Source: an uncultured Ruminococcus sp.
Lineage (GTDB): Bacteria; Bacillota; Clostridia; Oscillospirales; Acutalibacteraceae
Assembly: GCA_902763365.1 (NCBI GenBank)
Contig: CACWRT010000006.1
Span: 1-49,306, forward strand
Direction of reading: 5' to 3'
DNA: 49,306 nt
The position numbers and the translations under genes are program-made. Shown one piece after another: positions 15,317 to 23,669 of this stretch. Within the stretch, counting starts at the first letter, position 1. Each line of letters begins with the position of its first letter. The notes beneath the pieces were generated by a model. That model searched no databases and had not been told where the DNA came from. It was given only the letters and a program-made list of their open reading frames with translations.

Positions 15317-17869
15317 CTACCCATTCAGATCAGGAAAGTTGACTCTCTTGTAATTCTGCAGTATCGTTTGTATCTGTACATCTCCGCCGTTTTTTGTGTG
15401 CTCAGCGGCACAGTCAATAAATTTCTCAATATTCTTCTTTGTTACAAACTTACCGGTTCCAAGCAGACCCTTTACGGTATCCTGATCATCAATGTCGATA
15501 AAGAAAGGCAGGATCTTCGATATGTTTTTCTTTATATAAGCTTCTGCTTCGGGCTGTTTATTCTTAAGGAATAACTGCACGATTAACTGAAATTTTACCC
15601 CGTGATCCATCCTGATGGCATAGTCTTTGTTTTTTAGCATAGACTGCACATCGGACAGGAGCACACTATCCCAGTTACATTGTGAACCATCAATAACATA
15701 TCCGAAAACAGGTACTTTTTTCATCTTGCAGCCCCAGAACGCATTAAAGGCAATATTTGTCAAACTATCCGGAATGGTGACACTTGAAAGGCTGATACAA
15801 TCACGAAAAGCACTCTTTCCTATAATCGTCACGCTTTCGGGAATGGTAACAGAGGTAAGGCTGCTGCAAAACCTGAACGCTTCATATCCTATATTTGTTA
15901 CGCTGCCGCCGATGATCAATGATTTCAGGCTTGTACAGTATTGGAAAGCTTTCTCTCCGATACAGGTCACGTTATCTGGGATCACCACTGAAACAAGGCT
16001 TGCGCAGCCATTAAACGCACTTCTTTCAATATCATTCACTTTTTCGGGAATGATCACTGAGGTCAGGCTGTTGCAATTAAAAAACGTGTTCCTTCTGATG
16101 CTTGATACGCTGCCGGAAATGACGACTGAACTCAAGCTTGTACAATCTTCAAAAACACTCTCTCCGATACTTGTTACACTGTCAGGAATAGTAACGGAGG
16201 TCAGGAGTTTACATCCCATAAATGCATGATCGCCTATGCTTGACACGCTGTCGGGGATATTGACAGATATCAGGCTGCTGCAATTTTCAAATGCAGAGCT
16301 TCCGATATCGGTAACGCCTTCGGGTATTATTATTGAGGTAGGACTGCTGCAATCTCTGAATGCATCATTTCCTATATTCGTAACACCATCAGGAATGACA
16401 ACTTTGCTTTTTGTGCCCAGGTACTTACACAACACCTTTTCCTCAATCATAAAATCTTTGCCATCAATTTCTTCAGACTGTGTATCTTTGATCGAATCAT
16501 TTCCGTTACTTGTTTCTTCATCCGGAATAAAGCATGTCCTGACTCTGTTTAATTGTGAAAGATCCTGCTTTTTGATCTCTGTTTTATTGATAGGATCAAT
16601 GGTGTTTTGTTTCTCGAAATATTCAACAAGTTCGTTATTTATCAGCATCTGTATTTCTTCTTCTGTCAATGGGCAGAAACCGCTGACAAATATCTGCCCG
16701 TCCTCCGTAACACCTATTACTGCATCGAAAACAGATCTGATCGTTTTTACAGCAGGCCATTTTTCAACAGGAGTCTGCTGATAATTACCAGCTGACCGTA
16801 TTTCATCCTTATTCCCGGCATACTCTACACGTATGTTCATTGAAGCATATTTAGCACGGGAACCTTTTTTGGAAAGCGGAACAACATCTTCCGCATAAGC
16901 CTTTATTTTATCCAACATTGCCGCAAAATCGTCATAATTTTCCCGCAATATCCCACCTAAATTTCCGATCTTTTTCCCGTCGGGATTGCATACCTCAAAG
17001 CTGGCAGCACCTCCGTCTTTTATGACCGGTTTGATAATAAGCTCATCACCGGAGGATATATCCTCTATCAGCTTATTCATTTTCTCCCAGCCCTTTACAG
17101 TCTTGCTGAGATTAAGCTTGCATATTTCCGGAATACTTTCCGGAGATAGCGGCTTTGCATTCTTAACATCATCTTCAAGATAACCTTTGATAATGACCTT
17201 ACCGCTTTCAAGCAGAATAGCTGTGTGATAACGACCACATGAAACTGTGGCAGCTTTCCCTTCAATGTCACTTACATTACATTGTCCGTTGGCATTGCTT
17301 CCGCAGGCTGCCAGCGTACCATCCTTTTTCAGACCCACAGTGTGCCAGTTACCGCACGAGAGAGCCTGTATATCTGTCCACCCGCTGACATCACATTCTC
17401 CGAAAAGGTTCTCGCCTTCTGCTTTAACTGTTCCGTCCGGCAGTAACTCTACTTTATGACGCAAGCCACTGCTTTTATTGGTATCCATTGTCAGAAAACG
17501 CATGACTTCAGCTGAATAGACATTCTCTCTTTCCTTTCCGGCATTTGACTTATGACCTTGATCATCACCGTTACAATACCAAAAAGTATAGCTCTCGTAA
17601 TCACCCTCGAAGTAACTTACGCATTTTATAATGGCCGTAGGGAACAATTTACTCAGGTTCCGGACCTCATCTTCTACGTATGAGTATTTTGTTTCCATGC
17701 CAAAACACATGTCTTCCTCATAAAAATAGTTATGCTTGCTTTCTCTGTTGCTAATATGCAGTTTTCTTTCAAGAAAATCCCATTTTATTAGTCCGTTATT
17801 CAGTCCGTAAGCGATCTCATTCCACTCACTGACAGTTGAGATAACATCAAAAGAATAATTTGTAAACAT
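15317..17869 (-). CDS. RCC1 plus BspA-type LRR protein
   Basis: 850 residues from ATG 17869, which follows GAGGAG; an upstream extension lacks a ribosome site. The N-terminal region is unassigned. Two to three RCC1 repeats follow (about 150-240; CGNWHTVGLKKDGTLAACG), close in sequence to those of the two TIR proteins. A mixed region comes next, then about ten LRR_5/BspA-type repeats of 23 residues (about 485-710; IPDSVTSIGESVFEDCTSL), and a C-terminal helical domain (about 730-850). No signal peptide is visible, so unlike typical BspA-type proteins it is predicted to be cytosolic. Both repeat types bind ligands or proteins. Shared RCC1 repeats tie it to the TIR genes downstream on the same strand; a sensor or adaptor role is inference. 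Confidence 0.75.
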   Translation of the reverse strand: MFTNYSFDVISTVSEWNEIAYGLNNGLIKWDFLERKLHISNRESKHNYFYEEDMCFGMETKYSYVEDEVRNLSKLFPTAIIKCVSYFEGDYESYTFWYCNGDDQGHKSNAGKERENVYSAEVMRFLTMDTNKSSGLRHKVELLPDGTVKAEGENLFGECDVSGWTDIQALSCGNWHTVGLKKDGTLAACGSNANGQCNVSDIEGKAATVSCGRYHTAILLESGKVIIKGYLEDDVKNAKPLSPESIPEICKLNLSKTVKGWEKMNKLIEDISSGDELIIKPVIKDGGAASFEVCNPDGKKIGNLGGILRENYDDFAAMLDKIKAYAEDVVPLSKKGSRAKYASMNIRVEYAGNKDEIRSAGNYQQTPVEKWPAVKTIRSVFDAVIGVTEDGQIFVSGFCPLTEEEIQMLINNELVEYFEKQNTIDPINKTEIKKQDLSQLNRVRTCFIPDEETSNGNDSIKDTQSEEIDGKDFMIEEKVLCKYLGTKSKVVIPDGVTNIGNDAFRDCSSPTSIIIPEGVTDIGSSAFENCSSLISVNIPDSVSSIGDHAFMGCKLLTSVTIPDSVTSIGESVFEDCTSLSSVVISGSVSSIRRNTFFNCNSLTSVIIPEKVNDIERSAFNGCASLVSVVIPDNVTCIGEKAFQYCTSLKSLIIGGSVTNIGYEAFRFCSSLTSVTIPESVTIIGKSAFRDCISLSSVTIPDSLTNIAFNAFWGCKMKKVPVFGYVIDGSQCNWDSVLLSDVQSMLKNKDYAIRMDHGVKFQLIVQLFLKNKQPEAEAYIKKNISKILPFFIDIDDQDTVKGLLGTGKFVTKKNIEKFIDCAAEHTKNGGDVQIQTILQNYKRVNFPDLNG

Positions 17870-17956
17870 AATCTGACACTCCTCGTATAATATTTCTATG
17901 CTTTTACGTTGGTAATAACAAAACACGGTTCACGTTATTTAGCTTTCAAATATTTC

Positions 17957-20900
17957 TTATTTTTTTTTTAGTTTTACCTCATCATCAACGATTTCAATGA
18001 TATGCCGTTTTTCCATCTGAGTCAGGGCAGCGTTAAAGTATTTTTTTCTGATAGGTCCCAGTCGACTCCAGCCATATCCAAGTCTTCCGGCATCTCTTAT
18101 CAGATTATCTCTCAGCCTGCTTCCGTAGCCATCTTTCAGTATCTTTGTGAGAATAGTAATATAATCTGTCGAAGGTATTTCCGCAGGCTCTCTTCCATAA
18201 TAATCCGAACGGAACTTTTTGTACAGATCATATTCTTTTTCAACCTCTGTTTTCTGACTTATTTTCAAGAATGACACCGTTTTTACCGGATTATCTGTTG
18301 AAACCGTCTTTGTCATTTTCATGTCAGCGGCATTTTTTACGGCATTCAGCAAACGTTTTTTCTCATTAATGGGATCCTTTATCCAGTCTGTTGACCACAC
18401 ATGATAAATATTCCACCCCATTTTTTCGAGTACTGTATTTCTCAAACGATCACGTTCACGGGCTGTTCTGGCAGACCTGTACATTTCGCCGTCACATTCA
18501 ATACCAAGGATAAATCTGCCGGTGTCTTCGGGATCAGTGACAGCCATATCAAGCTTATAATCTGAACAGCCAAGATGATATGAAACATTATATCCCTGTG
18601 AAACAAGAAAGTCGTAAACTGTTTTTTCAAAGGTATGATCATATATTGCGGCTTCGGACCCTTTTGTTTTAGTATTCATGGCAGCAGAACCTTTTATTGC
18701 AAATTCAATATACTCCTTAAGAAGCTGAGGACCCATAGCGGAGATCCTGTCCAGCTTAATATCCAGAGGCAATATTGAACCCACAAGCTTTATATTGTAT
18801 CTTGCTCTGGTAATGGCTACATTCAGTCTTCGCTCACCGCCTTCGCGGCTGAGAGGTCCGAAGTTCATATTGAATTTTCCATTAGAGTCAAACCCGTAAC
18901 CGATACTGAATATAATGGTATCCCTTTCATCACCCTGTACAGATTCAAGATTACGAACAAAAAAGGGTTCATCTATATTGTCCTTGAAATACTTTTCCAA
19001 TTCAGTGTGAGCCTGACGCAGGCGGATTATTTCATTCTCAATTGTATTTTGCTGTCTTTCGCCGAAAGCAATAACTCCAATGCTTCTTTCGGGATGTTCC
19101 TTGAAATGCTCCAGCAAAAGTTCTGCAATACGCTGTGCTTCTCTGACATTTCCGCTTTTCCCACCGCGGTCATAAACACCATCCTGAACATGGACATATT
19201 CAACTCCGAGATCCTTTTTCCGGCTGATCGAGGAAGGAAATGTTATAAGAGTATTTTTATAGATTTTTTCGTTTGAAAAAGAGATAAGATGTTCGTGTTT
19301 ACTTCTGTAATGCCACAGTAGTGTCTGAGTAGGAAGGATAGATGCTTCGTCCAGCAATGATTCATACGCTCCAAGATCTTCCATTTCATTATCAGTATAC
19401 TCATCAGAGTCAGAGATAGATGTGCTGAAAAAGTCTGTCGGCGGAAGCTGTTTGCTGTCGCCGGCTATTATGGTTTGTTTCGCCCTCATTATTGAGCAAA
19501 TAGATTCCTCAGTTCTGATCTGGGAAGCTTCGTCAAATATTACGGTATCAAATATATAATCAGATGAACCGAAATACGTGCTGACTGACAGGGGCGACAT
19601 CAGCATACAAGGTTTAAGCGATGGTAGGAGCATAGGAATCGAAGCTATAAGCTTTCTTATCGGCATGAATCTGCTCTTCTTTGCCATTTCTCGTTTAAGT
19701 ATGGCTGCTTCATCTCCATTTCCGGAAAAATCAAGATTCGGCAGTTTTTTGATCAAAGAAGCTTTAAGCATATCCTGTGAGATTTGCAAGGAAGAGACAT
19801 CAAGCCGTCTGAATTCCTTTATAGTATTTTCAAATTTATCATGGCGAAAGCTGCTGATTTCATTTTTATTTTGGATAACCGCATCAAGCCATGAATGATA
19901 AAAACTTTTCTGATAAATGGGTACTATATCATCAGCGGCGGGTTCATCCTTGATGACAGCAGAAAGAAAATCCCCCAGACCGTTTTTGACTATAGCTGCA
20001 CAGACATTTTTATAGTCAACATACGACTCCAACATATCCATATTTTCTCTGCATTGCTTTATATGTCTGTATATTGTAATGATTGGTTTTTTCAGGATGC
20101 TTTGTTTCGTTTCTGTGTTGAAAAGACCTGTAAACGCATCGAGTGCCTGCTCGGACTCGTTATTCCATTCCTTGAGCTGCTGTACTTTTTCTCTCAGAAG
20201 TAGAATCAGTCCTTCTTCTCTGTTCATTACAGATTCAAGAAATTCAGGGAATACATTCAAACCTTTTATTGCATCATTTAATTTTGCAACCGATAATAAT
20301 TCTGATTTGATTTCATCGAAGTTGCTGTTCTCAGTTATCTGGATTGACAAACAAGTCGACATCTTTTTACATAGTGTATTTACTTCATCAATAAGCTTAT
20401 CAGTAGATTTCTTGTAATTGCTTTTGAAAATATTAATTATTGAAGTCAGTGTTTTCAGATGTTTTAAAATGGCAGAAGAATCTTCCGGGGATTTTTTCTT
20501 AAGCACTTTGATTTTAATATTTGTGTTGTTTATTTCTTTCTGGCAGTTATAATATTTTTCAGCTGCATCTTCTTCAATGGCTTTTAGCTTCTTGAAGGTA
20601 TTGTTTTTTTCATCTGCATCTGACAGCATATCAAGAAGTCCTTGTCCGAGACATCTTTCTATTTGTGTACTCGTATTTTCTACTAATTCTTTCTGCTCTA
20701 TGTACAGCTTTCTTTTGTGTTGAGCGTCATCTATAAGTTCAAGCAGTTCAATTATCGACTTGTAAGAAGCCTTTTCATTTGTTTTTGAATATTCTTTTAT
20801 GATCAAACAGTCTTTTCTATACTGAGAATTAAATGCGCGGAATATTGAGCGATAATCAGAAGAAAATCTTTTCATCATATCAGTGATATCAAGACCGAGA

Positions 20901-23308
20901 ATAGCTTCCTTATATGTCAGTGTGACTGATGAATCTGCAGCCTCACTATGATCCTTTAAAATATCAAGCTGTGATGTTTGTTGTTTCATTAAGTGCATCA
21001 AGCGTTCGTATTCCATTTTGATATCAGGATTTATAAAAGTAATCGGACAGCTATCGCTGACCTTGCAAAGATTTAAATCGCTACTTCTGTTAGTTGAATA
21101 ATTTTCACGAAGAAATTCCCATGCTGCTTTGTAGTCACATTCAAATCTTTTTTCAATTTCAAAACGATCAATATCTAAAATCTTTATTGAAAAATAATTT
21201 GTTATCAGCTTCTGAGCTTCCAGTTTGGTATTCTCAGCTGCATCAGCCTGTTCGGTGGCAATTCGTTTTTTCTCATTAAGTACAACTTCATTTTGTTGGA
21301 GAGTTTCAAGATAGGATTCGGCTTCTTTTATACTATTACGAGTATGGGTATAAACACCGACATCAGAATCAATGTCAGACTTGGCATCATTGCATTGTTT
21401 CAGGATATTACCATCTAAGAGAGCAGACATTACCTTATATTTATTTGAAAAATCATTCTTTTCGATATTGAATTTTTCCTGATCATCGTCTAAAACTGCT
21501 TTTTTCAGTCCGGATATTACATCGATCAGGGATTCAGCAGCAGCCTCAAATTGGGATTTGTGGAAAAGTGATTCGTTTTTTAGAACGACTTTACTCGCAA
21601 GATTGTCTATTGACGCGGCCTGTGAGTTACAGTTAAGCTTTATCCATTTAAAAGGCGCTTCAGGAATTTCTAAACAAATATCTATGATTTTCTCAATATC
21701 TTTTCCAAGCTTAATATCTATTACCGGTTCGCCGTAAATAATAAGGGAGCTGATCTCTTCAATGATCTCAAGTCCGAAATACATGAGATCAGAAAGCTCC
21801 TCTGCATCAGCGAGAAATTTTTGTCTGAATTGGTGCGTTACTTTATTCGGGTTACATCCATTCCACGGATTGTTCTTTTGATAGCCGCTTATTTTAATGA
21901 TTGCAGCAAACTCCTTTATTATATTCAACTTTTCATTGAATTGACGAGAAGTGATCTTTTCGGGATCTGCGGGAGCATAATCTATATCCGGATAATCATC
22001 AAGCTCAGACAAGTATCCATTGATATGAAAAATAGTTTCGCCAAGTGGTTTTATTTCTGTATGGAGTTCCTTGACATATGTATCAAGCTTGCTTCTTGTG
22101 ATCATTAAAAGATCAAGATTTTCCCTTGCTTTTTTACTTGCATCAACCTTACTGCCTGCAAGCTTCACAGATACAGCTAACTGATCAATAATATCCTTGC
22201 GCTTTGCATCCGGGTCATGCAGTGTCAGACAAAAATCCCCTAACCCCGCAGTAGAAAGCCTTTTATACACTACTTCAAGAGCTGCCATTTTTTCGGATAC
22301 AAAAAGCACCTTCTTCCCCTGACCGAGTAGTTCAGCGATAATATTGGTAATGGTCTGACTTTTACCTGTGCCGGGAGGTCCCTGCAATACAAAACTTGTG
22401 CCAGATTTTGCAAGTTCAATGGCATCCTGCTGACTGGAATCAGCATCCACAACAGAATATACAGTTTTAGGATCAGCTGAATCGTGGTCAATAGATCCTG
22501 ATTTGGGGATATTCTTGTAATTTACTGCTCCGGAAGAGCCGTTAAGAGCTTTTACAACAGGGTTTGTTGAAATTTCTTTCTCATGCTTTTCCATATCGTT
22601 GTATACGGCCATTTTCAGGTAACTTACCATCATAATCTGAACCGTATTCATTTCTACATTCCAGCCGAGATGATGAGAACTGCATATATTCTGTATTTTT
22701 TTCAAATATGTATTTAAGTTTTCTTCAGCATCAAAATCAGGTATCTCTATATCAAAATCTTTTTTCAGGCGCTGCTGCAATGCATTATTTCCTAAAGGGT
22801 CATCGTCAGTTTTTGTGATCACAACAGGTGATATTATACTGTCCTGTGATATAGTGACGGGCAATAGAACCAACGGAGATCTCAATTCATCTCCTTCTGC
22901 ACCATTTTCCTGCCAATTCAAAAAACCGAAAGCCATATATAAAGCATTCATGCCCTTATTTTCCATATAGACCCTTGCTTTGTTTTTTAATGTTAATAAT
23001 GTCTTGCAGGCTTCTGAAACAGGCTGATTTGTTTTATAACCGTTCGGAAAGAGTGTTCCCTCTGTTTTAGGTTCTTCAGAAGAATTATTTGTATCTGGTT
23101 TTATATTTACAGCAAATTGGATGCTATGTTCTTTTTTGTATAGTATATTCCACACTTCTTTTGAATCAGGTTTTTCAATAATCAGGCTTGTTCTTGAAAT
23201 GCGTTTTGCAGATTTCGGAAGAGGAGAATGAATCAGTTTATTCTTTTTTCCAAGATCCAGAAGCTTTGTTTTCCAGAATCCAATCTTTTTATCTATCCTC
23301 AATTTCAT
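17957..23308 (-). CDS. Giant DUF4011/SF1 helicase with Vsr-like nuclease and DUF3320
   Basis: 1783 residues. Order: DUF4011-type N-terminus (FWKTKLLDLGKKNKL at about 12-26); Walker A QGPPGTGKSQT (near 306); a long coiled-coil insertion (about 350-1180); Walker B FDEASQ (near 1261) and GDSKQLPPT (near 1285); YRSKHE; SF1 motif VQGDERD and motif VI REGGERRLNVAITRAR (about 1450-1500); a Vsr/MTES_1575-like nuclease domain (about 1570-1650; GIECDGEMYRSARTARERDR); and DUF3320 at the end. It is a UPF1-like SF1 helicase-nuclease of a family common in defence islands. The start is ATG 23308; TTG 23302 is also possible because AAGGTGAT sits at better spacing for it. It is transcribed divergently from the DrmAB operon, with promoter 23466-23494. 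Confidence 0.85.
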   Translation of the reverse strand: MKLRIDKKIGFWKTKLLDLGKKNKLIHSPLPKSAKRISRTSLIIEKPDSKEVWNILYKKEHSIQFAVNIKPDTNNSSEEPKTEGTLFPNGYKTNQPVSEACKTLLTLKNKARVYMENKGMNALYMAFGFLNWQENGAEGDELRSPLVLLPVTISQDSIISPVVITKTDDDPLGNNALQQRLKKDFDIEIPDFDAEENLNTYLKKIQNICSSHHLGWNVEMNTVQIMMVSYLKMAVYNDMEKHEKEISTNPVVKALNGSSGAVNYKNIPKSGSIDHDSADPKTVYSVVDADSSQQDAIELAKSGTSFVLQGPPGTGKSQTITNIIAELLGQGKKVLFVSEKMAALEVVYKRLSTAGLGDFCLTLHDPDAKRKDIIDQLAVSVKLAGSKVDASKKARENLDLLMITRSKLDTYVKELHTEIKPLGETIFHINGYLSELDDYPDIDYAPADPEKITSRQFNEKLNIIKEFAAIIKISGYQKNNPWNGCNPNKVTHQFRQKFLADAEELSDLMYFGLEIIEEISSLIIYGEPVIDIKLGKDIEKIIDICLEIPEAPFKWIKLNCNSQAASIDNLASKVVLKNESLFHKSQFEAAAESLIDVISGLKKAVLDDDQEKFNIEKNDFSNKYKVMSALLDGNILKQCNDAKSDIDSDVGVYTHTRNSIKEAESYLETLQQNEVVLNEKKRIATEQADAAENTKLEAQKLITNYFSIKILDIDRFEIEKRFECDYKAAWEFLRENYSTNRSSDLNLCKVSDSCPITFINPDIKMEYERLMHLMKQQTSQLDILKDHSEAADSSVTLTYKEAILGLDITDMMKRFSSDYRSIFRAFNSQYRKDCLIIKEYSKTNEKASYKSIIELLELIDDAQHKRKLYIEQKELVENTSTQIERCLGQGLLDMLSDADEKNNTFKKLKAIEEDAAEKYYNCQKEINNTNIKIKVLKKKSPEDSSAILKHLKTLTSIINIFKSNYKKSTDKLIDEVNTLCKKMSTCLSIQITENSNFDEIKSELLSVAKLNDAIKGLNVFPEFLESVMNREEGLILLLREKVQQLKEWNNESEQALDAFTGLFNTETKQSILKKPIITIYRHIKQCRENMDMLESYVDYKNVCAAIVKNGLGDFLSAVIKDEPAADDIVPIYQKSFYHSWLDAVIQNKNEISSFRHDKFENTIKEFRRLDVSSLQISQDMLKASLIKKLPNLDFSGNGDEAAILKREMAKKSRFMPIRKLIASIPMLLPSLKPCMLMSPLSVSTYFGSSDYIFDTVIFDEASQIRTEESICSIMRAKQTIIAGDSKQLPPTDFFSTSISDSDEYTDNEMEDLGAYESLLDEASILPTQTLLWHYRSKHEHLISFSNEKIYKNTLITFPSSISRKKDLGVEYVHVQDGVYDRGGKSGNVREAQRIAELLLEHFKEHPERSIGVIAFGERQQNTIENEIIRLRQAHTELEKYFKDNIDEPFFVRNLESVQGDERDTIIFSIGYGFDSNGKFNMNFGPLSREGGERRLNVAITRARYNIKLVGSILPLDIKLDRISAMGPQLLKEYIEFAIKGSAAMNTKTKGSEAAIYDHTFEKTVYDFLVSQGYNVSYHLGCSDYKLDMAVTDPEDTGRFILGIECDGEMYRSARTARERDRLRNTVLEKMGWNIYHVWSTDWIKDPINEKKRLLNAVKNAADMKMTKTVSTDNPVKTVSFLKISQKTEVEKEYDLYKKFRSDYYGREPAEIPSTDYITILTKILKDGYGSRLRDNLIRDAGRLGYGWSRLGPIRKKYFNAALTQMEKRHIIEIVDDEVKLKKK

Positions 23309-23465
23309 CACCTTATTTGTATAATGGTATCTGTTTAATAATCTTGTTAAAAATGAAAACAGAAACCAAATTAACTAATATAAACTCCATTTGGAGAACA
23401 AATGTTTGAACTGCTGTATATATTGAATACATACATTCAAAAACTATAGCAATAATTACAAATAT

Positions 23466-23494
23466 ATTCTATCACGACGAATGATTTTGGTCAA
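23466..23494 (-). promoter_or_regulatory. Promoter for the DUF4011 helicase
   Basis: On the minus strand TTGACC (23494-23489), 17-base spacer, TAGAAT (23471-23466). It is back to back with the plus promoter at 23557, 62 bases away. Confidence 0.65.
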
Positions 23495-23556
23495 GCAGTG
23501 CATATACAAATTTGTGACATTATTAGATGATTTTTTGAAATAACAAAAAAACGTTA

Positions 23557-23585
23557 TTGCACAATAGAAATATGTGATGTATAAT
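23557..23585 (+). promoter_or_regulatory. Promoter for the DrmAB-Hsp70 operon
   Basis: TTGCAC (23557-23562), 17-base spacer, TATAAT (23580-23585). It leaves a leader of about 75 bases before ATG 23670. The 358-base space between the divergent genes holds these two promoters and AT-rich sequence; I see no other gene. Confidence 0.65.
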
Positions 23586-23669
23586 ATATTTATGTAAAAT
23601 GCCGATGTTTTGTAAGAATTTGATAATTTATATTGTATTTTAGCTTGAAGTGAGGAAAGGTAAAGTAAG

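Noticed and set aside
15750-16430. Regular spaced repeats that could suggest a CRISPR array
   Set aside because: The unit is about 69 bases, in frame, and encodes leucine-rich repeats; there are no identical repeats with unique spacers. No cas genes are present.
15627-16781. Two plus-strand frames opposite the LRR region
   Set aside because: They mirror the 23-residue LRR periodicity of the minus-strand gene and have no start signals.
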